From NCBI RefSeq assembly GCF_007096885.1, contig NZ_VJNO01000013.1, positions 1 through 64,000 of the forward strand: a stretch of 64,000 bases of DNA. The letters run 5' to 3'. The position numbers and the translations under genes are program-made. Position 1 is the stretch's first letter; each line of letters starts with the position of its first letter. This document shows positions 27,248-35,581 of the stretch, in pieces. The stretch comes from Streptomyces sp. 130. Lineage in GTDB: Bacteria > Actinomycetota > Actinomycetes > Streptomycetales > Streptomycetaceae. The notes under the pieces are model-generated. The model was given only the letters and a program-made list of their open reading frames with translations, was not told where the DNA came from and ran no database searches.

Positions 27248-27266
27248 TTAGCTTAGCCTAACCTTA
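27248..27266 (-). promoter_or_regulatory. iron box abutting the acetylglutamate kinase start codon
   Basis: Read on the minus strand the site is TAAGGTTAGGCTAAGCTAA, matching the DmdR consensus at 16 of 19 positions. Its last base is immediately before the ATG at 27247. The site therefore occupies the space where a ribosome binding site would be. This fits a promoter and operator serving a leaderless mRNA. Confidence 0.88.
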
Positions 27267-27291
27267 ATTACCCCGGGCTGGTCAGGAAGAG

Positions 27292-27328
27292 GCCCGCCGG
27301 CGGGGCACGTTCCCCTCCGCCGGCGGGC
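27292..27328 (-). terminator. terminator hairpin after pyruvate carboxylase
   Basis: Perfect 12-base arms (27292-27303 and 27317-27328) with a 13-base loop lie just past the pyruvate carboxylase stop in its direction of transcription. The hairpin also insulates the iron-controlled kinase promoter from readthrough. Confidence 0.75.
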
Positions 27329-27342
27329 GGCCCCGCGCGGGG

Positions 27343-30300
27343 TCAGCCGATCTCGATGAGCAGGTCGCCGGCCTCCACCTGCTGGACCCGGCCGATGGCC
27401 AGGCGGCGCACCGCACCGGCGGACTGGGCGGTGATCGACGCCTCCATCTTCATCGCCTCGATCGTGGCGACCGTCTGCCCGGCCGACACCGACGCGCCCT
27501 CCTCCACCTGGAGCGTCACCACCCCGGCGAACGGCGCCGCCACATGCCCCGCGTTCGACCGATCCGCCTTCTCCGCGGCCTTCACCTCGGTCGCGACCGA
27601 CCTGTCCCGCACCGACACCGGCCGCAACTGCCCGTTCAACGTGGCCAGTACGCTGCGGAAGCCGCGTTCGTCCGCCTCGGAGATGGCCTCCAGCTCGAAC
27701 AGCAGCGTGACCCCGGGCTCCAGCTCGACCGGGTGCTCCGTCTCCGGCTCCAGCCCGTACAGGAAGTCCGGCGTCGGCAGCACCGAGGTGTCACCGTAGG
27801 CCTCCCGGTGCGCGGTGAACTCCTTCGTGGGGCCCGGGAACAGCAGCCGGTTGAGCGTGGCGCGCGGCGACTCGCGCAGCGCCTCGCGGTCCTCGTCCGA
27901 CAACCGCGCCGTCCGCGCCCTCTCGGGGCGGCCCCGCAGCGCCCGGGTGCGGAACGGCTCCGGCCAGCCGCCGGGCGGGTCGCCCAGCTCACCGCGGAGG
28001 AACCCGATCACCGAGTCCGGCACGTCGAACTTCCCCGGGTCCGACTCGAAGTCCGCCGCCTCCACACCGGCGCCCACCAGATGCAGCGCCAGGTCCCCGA
28101 CCACCTTCGAGGACGGGGTCACCTTCACCAGCCGGCCCAGCATCCGGTCGGCCGCCGCGTAGCAGTCCTCGATCAGCTCGAACCGGTCCCCGAGGCCCAG
28201 GGCGATGGCCTGCTGCCGCAGATTGGACAGCTGGCCGCCCGGGATCTCGTGGTGGTAGATCCGGCCCGTCGGCGAGGCGAGCCCCGACTCGAACGGGGCG
28301 TACACCTTGCGGGTCGCCTCCCAGTACGGCTCCAGGTCGCCGACCGCCTGGAGCGAGAGGCCCGTCGCGCGCTCGGTGTGGTCCGTGGCCGCCACCAGCG
28401 CGGACAGCGGCGGCTGGCTGGTCGTCCCGGCCATCGACGCGACGGCCGCGTCCACCGCGTCCACCCCGGCGTCGATCGCGGCGATCAGCGTGCCCAGCTG
28501 GCCGCCCGCCGTGTCATGGGTGTGCAGGTGCACCGGCAGGTCGAACCGCTCGCGCAACGCCGTGACCAGGGTGCGCGCGGCCGGCGGACGCAACAGCCCC
28601 GCCATGTCCTTGATGGCGAGCACATGGGCGCCCGCCTCCACGATCTGCTCCGCGAGCCGCAGGTAGTAGTCCAGTGTGTACAGCGTCTCGCCCGGGTCCG
28701 ACAGGTCGGCGGTGTAGCACAGCGCCACCTCCGCGAGCGAGGTGCCCGTGGCGCGCACCGCGTCGATCGCCGGACGCATCTGCGACACGTCGTTGAGGGC
28801 GTCGAAGATGCGGAAGATGTCCATCCCGGCCGAGGCCGCCTCCGAGACGAACGCCTCGGTCACCTCCGTCGGATACGGCGTGTAGCCCACCGTGTTGCGG
28901 CCGCGCAGCAGCATCTGCGTACAGATGTTGGGCACCGCCTCCCGGAGCTTGACGAGCCGCTCCCACGGGTCCTCCGCGAGGAACCGCAGCGCCACGTCGT
29001 AGGTGGCCCCGCCCCAGCACTCCAGGCTCAGCAACTGCGGGACGGTGTGCGCCACGTGCGGCGCGACCGCCAGCAGGTCCCGGGTGCGCACCCGGGTGGC
29101 CAGCAGCGACTGATGGGCGTCGCGGAACGTGGTGTCGGTGACCGCGACCGCCGACTGCGCCCGCAGCTCCGCGGCGAACCGCTCCGGGCCCAGCTCGGCC
29201 AGCCGCTGGCGCGATCCGGGCGGCGGCGTGCCCGGCGGCAGCGCGGGCAGCTTCTCCGCCGGGTCGATGACCGAAGGGCGGGGACCGTACGGGCGGTTGA
29301 CGGTGGTCTCCGCCAGATAGCTGAGCATGCGGCTGCCCCGGTCGGCCGACGGACGGGCCCGGATCAGCTCCGGGTGCTCGTCGATGAACGAGGTCGTGAC
29401 GCGCCCCGCCCGGAACTCCGGGTGGTCGAGGACCGCGCCCAGGAAGGGCAGGTTGGTCGCCACCCCGCGGATACGGAACTCGGCGATAGCCCGGCGCGCC
29501 CGGCGGGCCGCGTTGGCGAAGTCGTGGCCGTGGCACGTGAGTTTGACCAGCAGCGAGTCGAAGTGCGCCGACACCTCCGCACCCGTGTGCACGGTCCCGC
29601 CGTCCAGCCGCACACCGGGGCCACCGGGGGAGCGGTACGCGGAGATGGTGCCGGTGTCCGGACGGAAGCCGTTGACCGGGTCCTCCGTCGTGATGCGGCA
29701 CTGCATCGCGGTGCCGTTGAGGCTGATGGAGTCCTGGGTCAGCCGCAGTTCGGGCAGCGTCATGCCCGCCGCGATGCGCAGCTGCGCGATCACCAGGTCG
29801 CGGCCGGTGACCTGCTCCGTCACGGTGTGCTCGACCTGGATGCGCGGGTTCATCTCGATGAAGACGTGATGGCCGCGCTCGTCCACCAGGAATTCCACGG
29901 TGCCCGCGTTCACGTACCCGATGTGCCGGGCGAAGGCCACCGCGTCGGCGCAGATCCGCGCCCGCAGCTCCGGGTCCAGATTCGGGGCCGGGGCGATCTC
30001 GACCACCTTCTGGTGGCGGCGCTGGAGCGAGCAGTCCCGCTCGTAGAGGTGCACCACATTGCCCTCGGCGTCGGCCAGGACCTGCACCTCGATATGGCGG
30101 GGGTTGATCACCGCCTGCTCCAGGAAGACCGTCGCGTCCCCGAACGCGGAGCGCGCCTCGCGCATCGCCGCGTCGATCGCCTCGCGCAGCTCACCGGCCC
30201 CGGACACCCGGCGCATGCCGCGCCCGCCGCCCCCGGCCACCGCCTTCACGAACACCGGGAAGCCGATCTCCTCCGAGGCCGCGACCAGGGCGTCCACGTC

Positions 30301-30717
30301 CTCGGACGGCTCGGACGACTTCAGCACCGGCACCCCGGCCTCCCGGGCCGCCGCCACCGCACGCGACTTGTTGCCCGTCAGGTTCAGCACCGACGCCGGA
30401 GGCCCGACGAAGGTGATGCCGGCCTCCGCGCACGCCGCCGCCAGGTCCGGGTTCTCCGAGAGGAAGCCGTAACCGGGGTAGATCGCGTCCGCCCCCGCCC
30501 TGCGGGCCGCCTTCACCACCTCGTCCACCGACAGGTACGCCCGCACCGGATGCCCCGGCTCACCGATCCGGTACGCCTCGTCCGCCTTGGCCCGGTGCAG
30601 CGAGTTGCGGTCCTCGTGCGGATACACCGCCACCGTGGAGATGCCCAGCTCGAAGGCCGCGCGGAACGCGCGGATCGCGATCTCCCCGCGGTTGGCGACC
30701 AATACCTTGTCGAACAT
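27343..30717 (-). CDS. pyc: pyruvate carboxylase
   Basis: The 1124-residue biotin enzyme makes oxaloacetate from pyruvate, bicarbonate and ATP. The biotin carboxylase domain spans ~1-455: MFDKVLVANRGEIAIRAFRAAFELG, KAVAGGGGRGMR, and FIEMNPRIQVEHTVTEQ. The carboxyltransferase domain spans ~530-810 (TDTTFRDAHQSLLATRVRTRD, then LHTHDTAGGQ). The C-terminal biotinyl domain has EAMKMEASI with the biotinylated Lys. Length is normal for the single-chain enzyme. I chose the ATG at 30717 because the protein begins there with the conserved family start; an upstream extension would be unrelated sequence. No link to the siderophore locus is apparent. Confidence 0.97.
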   Translation of the reverse strand: MFDKVLVANRGEIAIRAFRAAFELGISTVAVYPHEDRNSLHRAKADEAYRIGEPGHPVRAYLSVDEVVKAARRAGADAIYPGYGFLSENPDLAAACAEAGITFVGPPASVLNLTGNKSRAVAAAREAGVPVLKSSEPSEDVDALVAASEEIGFPVFVKAVAGGGGRGMRRVSGAGELREAIDAAMREARSAFGDATVFLEQAVINPRHIEVQVLADAEGNVVHLYERDCSLQRRHQKVVEIAPAPNLDPELRARICADAVAFARHIGYVNAGTVEFLVDERGHHVFIEMNPRIQVEHTVTEQVTGRDLVIAQLRIAAGMTLPELRLTQDSISLNGTAMQCRITTEDPVNGFRPDTGTISAYRSPGGPGVRLDGGTVHTGAEVSAHFDSLLVKLTCHGHDFANAARRARRAIAEFRIRGVATNLPFLGAVLDHPEFRAGRVTTSFIDEHPELIRARPSADRGSRMLSYLAETTVNRPYGPRPSVIDPAEKLPALPPGTPPPGSRQRLAELGPERFAAELRAQSAVAVTDTTFRDAHQSLLATRVRTRDLLAVAPHVAHTVPQLLSLECWGGATYDVALRFLAEDPWERLVKLREAVPNICTQMLLRGRNTVGYTPYPTEVTEAFVSEAASAGMDIFRIFDALNDVSQMRPAIDAVRATGTSLAEVALCYTADLSDPGETLYTLDYYLRLAEQIVEAGAHVLAIKDMAGLLRPPAARTLVTALRERFDLPVHLHTHDTAGGQLGTLIAAIDAGVDAVDAAVASMAGTTSQPPLSALVAATDHTERATGLSLQAVGDLEPYWEATRKVYAPFESGLASPTGRIYHHEIPGGQLSNLRQQAIALGLGDRFELIEDCYAAADRMLGRLVKVTPSSKVVGDLALHLVGAGVEAADFESDPGKFDVPDSVIGFLRGELGDPPGGWPEPFRTRALRGRPERARTARLSDEDREALRESPRATLNRLLFPGPTKEFTAHREAYGDTSVLPTPDFLYGLEPETEHPVELEPGVTLLFELEAISEADERGFRSVLATLNGQLRPVSVRDRSVATEVKAAEKADRSNAGHVAAPFAGVVTLQVEEGASVSAGQTVATIEAMKMEASITAQSAGAVRRLAIGRVQQVEAGDLLIEIG

Positions 30718-31110
30718 CGGACTCCCCAGTCGTGTCGCAGTGTGTGGCGTCGAGGACGGGCGGTACGGCTCGGACGCGCTGCTCCGCGTCGGAGACCGTA
30801 CGGGATGGCGAGGTGCTCCGTGACCCGCCGGGTCCGGAGCGTTCGACACCGTACCGGAGACTTCCCCCGAGATCGCGAGCGCAAAAGATGGCTTGCGTCA
30901 CGCCCCGAAACGTCCCCCGGACGCACTCCCGCCCCATGACGCCGTGCCGCTTCCCGGCGGCGGGCACGGCCGGCCAGGCCGGCCCCGAACCCGTCGCCGC
31001 CGTCCGGTGCGACCGGATGTACCGCACCCCCCCAGGTCCGCGGGGAGCCGCTGCCGGCCGCCGTCAGCGTGTCCCGCGGGCTCACGCTGCCCGGCCGACG
31101 GGCCCGTCGC
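30718..31110. other. 393-base intergenic region upstream of pyruvate carboxylase
   Basis: No convincing gene, repeat or recognised regulatory motif was found. It should contain the pyruvate carboxylase promoter and the end of the DNA ligase transcript, both read leftward. Several reading frames cross it, but none has a start with a ribosome site or recognisable protein content. Confidence 0.5.
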
Positions 31111-32088
31111 TCAGTCCAGCCGGGTCAGGTCCGGCCGCAGCCGCTGCCACACCGGATGACGCAGCCGCCCCGCCGCCGTCCACTGCGACGCGCTGACCTC
31201 CGCCACCAGCCGGGGCTCCACCCAGTGCGCCCCGGCCACGTCCACCGGCCCGGTGAACGGGGACCCCGGACGCGCGAGCACCGCCAGGTACTCCCTCAGC
31301 TCGCCCAGCTCCCGGTCGGACATCCCCGACCCCACGGACCCCGCGTACCGCAGGCCGGCCGGCTCGTCCGTCCCGACGAGCACGGCGCCAGGGACGCCCG
31401 GGGGCGCGCCCTTGCGCTGGGTCCAGCCACCGATGACCACGTCCAGCGTCTCGACCCGCTTGGTCTTGCGCCAGTCGGGTGAGCGGAGGCCGGGTGTGTA
31501 CGGAGAGGAGAGCCGCTTGGCGACCACCCCCTCCAGGCCCCCGCGCACGACGGTCTCCCAGGCCTTCGCCCCCTGCCCGCGCACATAGGACGGCACCGAC
31601 CAGTGCGGTCCCGCGGCCAGCAGAGCGGCCAGGACCGCGCGGCGCTCCTCGTAAGCCAGCGCCGACAGCGTCCGCCCGTCCGCGTACATCACGTCGAAGA
31701 CCACCAGGTGCGCGGGCACCTCCAGCGCCAGGCGGGCGGCGCGGCGGGCGTCGAGGACGCCCATCCGGCGCTGGAGCAGTCCGAAGTCGGACCGCCCCGA
31801 CGCGTCCAGGGCCACGATCTCGCCGTCCAGGACCACGCCGCGTCCGCGCAGGACCTCGCCGAGGGCGTGCAGCTCCGGATAGGTCGGTGTGACGTCGTTG
31901 CGGGCCCGCGAAGTCAGCCGCACGGTGCCGTCGCCCGGCGTCGCGACGACGCACCGGGCGCCGTCCCACTTCGCCTCGAAGGCCCACTCCGTGTCCGGTA
32001 CGGGGAGCGGGCCGGGCACGGCCAGCATCGGTGCGATCCACAGGGGTGCCCCGGAGGCGTCGGCGGGGGTGGGGGCCATAACCCCCAT
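31111..32088 (-). CDS. ATP-dependent DNA ligase (LigC/LigD-ligase type)
   Basis: The 325-residue protein has the nucleotidyltransferase motifs of ATP-dependent DNA ligases. Motif I is EAKWDGARC, with the adenylated Lys near residue 44. Then come VVLDGEIVAL (motif III), VVFDVMYADG, EGVVAKRLSSPYTPG (motif IV) and WRKTKRVETLDVVIGG (motif V). A short OB domain ends the chain. Such ligases usually act with Ku in end joining or in stationary-phase repair. No ku gene is visible here. An in-frame ATG at 32079 is an alternative start. Confidence 0.92.
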   Translation of the reverse strand: MGVMAPTPADASGAPLWIAPMLAVPGPLPVPDTEWAFEAKWDGARCVVATPGDGTVRLTSRARNDVTPTYPELHALGEVLRGRGVVLDGEIVALDASGRSDFGLLQRRMGVLDARRAARLALEVPAHLVVFDVMYADGRTLSALAYEERRAVLAALLAAGPHWSVPSYVRGQGAKAWETVVRGGLEGVVAKRLSSPYTPGLRSPDWRKTKRVETLDVVIGGWTQRKGAPPGVPGAVLVGTDEPAGLRYAGSVGSGMSDRELGELREYLAVLARPGSPFTGPVDVAGAHWVEPRLVAEVSASQWTAAGRLRHPVWQRLRPDLTRLD

Positions 32089-32122
32089 GATCGAACGGCC
32101 GGCCGCTCCCCGCAGTCCGAGT

Positions 32123-32698
32123 TCACGCCGCCCAGGCGGACACGGTCAGGGTGCCCGCGAGCACCCGCCACAGCGCCCAGGCGCCCGCCCGGCTCGCCGC
32201 GCCGCACAGCGCGCTCCGGGTGCAGTCCGTCTCCCGGTCCTGCCACGCGGCGACGTCCAGATGGTGGAAGCCGAGGGAGCGGGTGAAGGTGAACCGGATG
32301 TGCAGCCCGTTGCCCAGGTCGTGACCGGGGAGCGTGGCGATCTGGAGGTGGTCGCCGGCGGCGGACTCCACGCGCACCGGATTGCCGCCCAGCAGGTCGC
32401 AGCTGTCCCCGGTGCGGACGCGGCCGGGGCAGCTCCCGCTCACCGGGAAGAGCCAGAAGTGGTCGGTGAGCATGCGGCGCACGGCCTCCGGCGTGGTGAA
32501 CGGGTGTACGCCGAGCCCGTAGTCGTACCAGTACAGGAGGCGTCGGCCGTCGAGGCAGCGCTCCCGGTCCGGGTCGCACACGGCCGCGCGCCCGGCCCCG
32601 GCGTCCGCGCGGGCCGCCGGGGCGGCGAGCGCCAGCGCGAGGCACGGCGCCACCGCGAGCGCCAGGGCGCGCCGGGCGCGCCGGCGCTCGGGGGGCAC
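32123..32698 (-). CDS. secreted hypothetical protein, 191 aa
   Basis: A clear Sec signal peptide is present: an Arg-rich start (MPPERRRARR), a hydrophobic core, and a cleavage region ending APAARADA near residue 32. The mature part has six cysteines and many aromatic residues, with WYDYGLGVHPF and FHHLDVAAWQDRETDC. I do not recognise the family. The cysteines suggest disulfide bonds outside the cell. The gene sits four bases downstream of a small acidic Pro-rich gene on the same strand and may share its transcript. Confidence 0.75.
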   Translation of the reverse strand: MPPERRRARRALALAVAPCLALALAAPAARADAGAGRAAVCDPDRERCLDGRRLLYWYDYGLGVHPFTTPEAVRRMLTDHFWLFPVSGSCPGRVRTGDSCDLLGGNPVRVESAAGDHLQIATLPGHDLGNGLHIRFTFTRSLGFHHLDVAAWQDRETDCTRSALCGAASRAGAWALWRVLAGTLTVSAWAA

Positions 32699-32701
32699 GG
32701 C

Positions 32702-32962
32702 TCAGCCCGGTGACTCGTCCGGCACCGGATGCTCCGGGTGCACTCCGGCATTGCGGGCGGCGCCGCGTCCCGACCCGGACTCGTCGGGGTCGGGCAGGTC
32801 GTCCCGGCCGTCGTCCCCGGCCTGCTCGTCGCCCGGCGGGGCCGGCACGTCCATCGGGTCCTCGCCCTCCTGGACCTGCTGGTCGGGCATGTCCGCGGGC
32901 ACCGGAGGGGGGCTCGGGGACGCGCCCTCGTGAATGGGGCCCTCTGGTCTGCGGTCGGTCAT
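32702..32962 (-). CDS. small acidic proline-rich protein, 86 aa
   Basis: An 86-residue, highly acidic, Pro-, Asp- and Gly-rich protein without hydrophobic segments, probably disordered. It begins MTDRRPEGPIHEG and ends NAGVHPEHPVPDESPG. The start at 32962 was chosen because GGAGG lies seven bases upstream; a GTG at 33034 would add 24 residues without a ribosome site. The function is unknown. It lies upstream of the secreted protein gene. Confidence 0.6.
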   Translation of the reverse strand: MTDRRPEGPIHEGASPSPPPVPADMPDQQVQEGEDPMDVPAPPGDEQAGDDGRDDLPDPDESGSGRGAARNAGVHPEHPVPDESPG

Positions 32963-33089
32963 GGAAGATCCTCCGTCGTCGTCCCCGCGGGCGGGCGGCG
33001 GGGCATGGGTGGCCTCGCGCTGCCGGGTACCCACGGCGGGCCGGCCAACTCATTGTGGGCCGGTGAGGGCCGCACGGCATGTCCGGCGG

Positions 33090-33722
33090 TCAGCGCAGCC
33101 GGGAGAGCAGGAACATCTGCGGCTCCGGCACGGCCGCCGGGACGGCGGGCACGAACATCGTGCTCTCCCGGGACAGGACGTCGAACCCGGCGTCCCGCAC
33201 CAGCGCCGCGAACGCGTCCTCGCCGAAGCTGGTCACCTCGACCGGCTGGCCCATGAACGTGCCGCTGACGCCCTCCACGTCGAGCGGCACCGTCGCCACG
33301 GCCAGATGGCCACCCGGCCGCAGCACCCGCGCGGCCAGGCGCAGCACGTCACCCTGGTCCTCCCGGGGCATCTGCAGCAGCGCGAAGTACAGGCACACCG
33401 CGTCGAAGGAGCCGTCCTCCAGCGGCAGCGTACGGATGTCGGCGCAGCGGAATTCGGCCTCCGGCACCTGGCGCGAGGCGATGTCCACCATCACCGGCGA
33501 GACGTCGACCCCCAGCACCTCGTGCCCGGCGTCCACGAGCGTCCGCGCCGTCGGCCGGCCCGTACCGCTGCCCACGTCCAGCACCCGCCCGTGTGGCGGC
33601 AGCACGCCCAGAAGCCGCTCCAGGGAGGCTCGATGCGTGGCCGAAGCGGCGAACGCCGCCTCGTACTCGATGCCGAGAGCGTCGAACACGGCTGCGGCGG
33701 TGCGACCTCGTCCCGCTGACAT
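33090..33722 (-). CDS. class I SAM-dependent methyltransferase
   Basis: The 210-residue protein has the methyltransferase fold: VLDVGSGTGRPTARTLVDAG is motif I near residue 47, GVDVSP ends the second strand, and ADIRTLPLEDGSFDAVCLYFAL contains motif II. LRPGGHLAVATV follows. The substrate cannot be read. I chose the ATG at 33722, where the encoded protein starts MSAGRGRTAAAVFDALGIEYE, as common for this family. An open frame far upstream is not coding. Confidence 0.85.
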   Translation of the reverse strand: MSAGRGRTAAAVFDALGIEYEAAFAASATHRASLERLLGVLPPHGRVLDVGSGTGRPTARTLVDAGHEVLGVDVSPVMVDIASRQVPEAEFRCADIRTLPLEDGSFDAVCLYFALLQMPREDQGDVLRLAARVLRPGGHLAVATVPLDVEGVSGTFMGQPVEVTSFGEDAFAALVRDAGFDVLSRESTMFVPAVPAAVPEPQMFLLSRLR

Positions 33723-33820
33723 GGCAGGCCCCTTCCTGTCCTGTTCCGGTGCACCCCCACTTCTACTGCAACAGCGCGGTCCCCACCGCGAAACAGCCGG
33801 AACCGGTGCGCCGCGCGCCC

Positions 33821-34342
33821 TCACACCGACCGCAGCCACGCCTCGATCAGCCCCAGGCCGCCGGCGGTCAGGCCGAGGAGGGGATCGACGCGGTGGAGCA
33901 GGGCCGGGGCGCCGTGACGGGCCGCCACCCAGCGCCGGTCGGGCTCGCCGATCTCGTCGTCGACCCAGGCGAACGGCCGCCCGTCCGCCCGTTCCACCAG
34001 CGTCCGCGTCTTCCAGTGCAGCCCCGCCCGCGCGTCCCGCGCCTCCTGCCCGGGCGAGTCGGGCCAGGCGACCACCTGCAGGACGGGAAGGCCGAGCCGG
34101 GGCGCGAGGACCGTGTTCGCCTCGGCCTCCCAGGTCGTCGCCCAGACCAGCGTGCAGGGCAGCGCGCCGAGCCGGGCCCCGAGCGACGGATCGACCCGGT
34201 CCAGCAGCGGGTGCGCCGCTGCCCCGGGCGGCACCGGCCCCGGCGGGAACGTGCGGTGGCCGCCCGGCCGCGTACCGAAGGGGATCAGGGGGCCGTCGAC
34301 GTCGAGGAAGAGCAGGGGGAGTGGGTTGTCCGGGGCGCTCAC
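33821..34342 (-). CDS. HAD-like hydrolase
   Basis: The 173-residue protein starts with LLFLDVDGPLIPFGTRPGG, the haloacid dehalogenase DxDG(P/T) nucleophile motif near residue 14. WATTWEAEAN is in the place of motif II, and FAWVDDEIGEPDRRW carries the acidic metal-binding pair of motif IV. It is short and lacks a large cap domain. It may be a small phosphatase, but the substrate is unknown. It stands alone between a methyltransferase and an SDR. Confidence 0.8.
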   Translation of the reverse strand: MSAPDNPLPLLFLDVDGPLIPFGTRPGGHRTFPPGPVPPGAAAHPLLDRVDPSLGARLGALPCTLVWATTWEAEANTVLAPRLGLPVLQVVAWPDSPGQEARDARAGLHWKTRTLVERADGRPFAWVDDEIGEPDRRWVAARHGAPALLHRVDPLLGLTAGGLGLIEAWLRSV

Positions 34343-34384
34343 CCCGGCACCGTACCCGCCCGTTCCTCAGCGCCCGCCCGTTCC

Positions 34385-35119
34385 TCAGCGCCCGCCCGCC
34401 ACCCGCAGCACCGTCCCCGTCGCGTACGAGGCGTCCGGGGAGAGCAGCCAGGCGACGGCGCCCGCGATCTCGTCCGGTTCGCCGGGGCGGCCCAGCGGGA
34501 TGCCGGGGCCCAGCTTGTCGGGGCGGGCCGGGTCCGCGTGGAAGCCGGTGCGGATGACCCCGGGGGCGACCGCGTTGACGCGGATGCCGGACGGGCCGAC
34601 CTCCTTGGACAGGCCGACGGTCATCGTGTCGACGGCCCCCTTGGCGGCGGCGTAGTGCACGTACTCGCCGGGGCTGCCCAGCGTGGCGGCGGCCGAGGAC
34701 ACGTTGACGATCGCCCCGCCGCCCGTCCGCGTCATGTCCCGCACCGCGCGGCGCGCGCACAGCAGGTAGCCGAGGACGTTGACCTCCAGGGCGCGCCGCA
34801 TGCCCGCCGCGTCGGCGTCGGCCAGGAGGCCGACCGGGCCGCTCATGCCCGCGTTGTTGACCAGGCCGGTGACCGGGCCCAGCTCGGCGGCGGCGGTGTC
34901 GAAGAGGCGGTCCACGTCGGCCTCGTCCGCCGTGTCCGCCCGGACCGTCACGCACCGCCGGCCCGTCCCCCGTACCGCCTCGGCGACCTTCTCCGCCGCA
35001 CCGGCGTCCGAGCGGTAGGCCAGCGCGATGTCATGGCCCTGACCCGCCAGGCGTACGCAGACCGCCGCACCGATGCCGCGGCTGCCGCCGGTGACCACGG
35101 TGACCGGTTGAGCGTTCAT
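34385..35119 (-). CDS. short-chain dehydrogenase/reductase
   Basis: The 244-residue protein is a classical SDR. The NAD(P) site is VTGGSRGIGAAV near residue 9. The NNAG motif follows, then the catalytic triad with Ser in NVSSAAATLG and YxxxK in YAAAKGAVDT. The chain ends with the family pattern LLSPDASYATGTVLRVAGG. It resembles FabG-like and glucose dehydrogenase-like enzymes. RSDAG after the second strand suggests NADP preference. A strong inverted repeat lies about 84 bases upstream and may be an operator. Confidence 0.92.
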   Translation of the reverse strand: MNAQPVTVVTGGSRGIGAAVCVRLAGQGHDIALAYRSDAGAAEKVAEAVRGTGRRCVTVRADTADEADVDRLFDTAAAELGPVTGLVNNAGMSGPVGLLADADAAGMRRALEVNVLGYLLCARRAVRDMTRTGGGAIVNVSSAAATLGSPGEYVHYAAAKGAVDTMTVGLSKEVGPSGIRVNAVAPGVIRTGFHADPARPDKLGPGIPLGRPGEPDEIAGAVAWLLSPDASYATGTVLRVAGGR

Positions 35120-35202
35120 GGCGGGCCCCACTTTCCTCGTACTCGTGTGCGGAGCCATCGTAGGCGGGGCGATCACCCGCCCCGCAGGGGGCCGGAACGC
35201 GG

Positions 35203-35244
35203 CGGTGGACTGTCACCCACTCATGGAAGAGTGACAGTCCACCG
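35203..35244. promoter_or_regulatory. 14-base inverted repeat between the SDR and DUF6381 genes
   Basis: CGGTGGACTGTCAC (35203-35216) is repeated in exact reverse complement at 35231-35244, with 14 bases between. The site is upstream of the SDR gene and just past the DUF6381 stop, both read leftward. It could be a terminator hairpin or an operator. The moderate base composition and ACTGTCAC/GTGACAGT core look more like a protein-binding site than the GC-rich terminators elsewhere in the window. Confidence 0.6.
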
Positions 35245-35261
35245 GTCCGTGCGGCCCGCTC

Positions 35262-35429
35262 TCAGACGGGGAGGCCGTCCGGTCGCTCGCTCTGCTCCTG
35301 GAGCTTGCGGGCCTTCTCCTGGAGGCGGCGGCGCTGCTCGGGGTCGCTGGTGCGCTCCGCGGCCTCGGTCAGGTGGCGCGCCTTCTCGCGCATCTGCTGG
35401 GCGCGGTTCACCTCTCGTGCGACGCTCAT
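35262..35429 (-). CDS. small DUF6381-like protein, 55 aa
   Basis: A 55-residue, highly charged, helix-forming protein that begins MSVAREVNRAQQMREKARHL and continues with AAERTSDPEQRRRLQEKAR. It matches the small Streptomyces family with conserved AAERTSDPxERRRLQ, which I know as DUF6381. GAGGAG lies five bases before the ATG. No hydrophobic segment or metal site is seen. The function is unknown; a short coiled coil is likely. Confidence 0.8.
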   Translation of the reverse strand: MSVAREVNRAQQMREKARHLTEAAERTSDPEQRRRLQEKARKLQEQSERPDGLPV

Positions 35430-35581
35430 CGTCACTCCTCGGGGGACGTAGGGGGGAGCGGGCCCCTTCAGGGAAGCAGCGCGCCGTCACCAGCGCACGC
35501 CGAAGCATCACACACCGTGAAGGCCGCAGGTGGGGAGCAGGGGGGACGGAAGCGGTCCCGCGCGCTGGCATGATCGAGGGT

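Noticed and set aside
27544..30939. 1131-residue frame antisense to pyruvate carboxylase
   Set aside because: Low-complexity Arg/Gly/Val sequence opposite a fully conserved enzyme.
33723..34955. N-terminal extension of the methyltransferase at 33090-33722
   Set aside because: The upstream in-frame sequence is Arg/Gly-rich and antisense to the HAD and SDR region; the protein proper starts at 33722.
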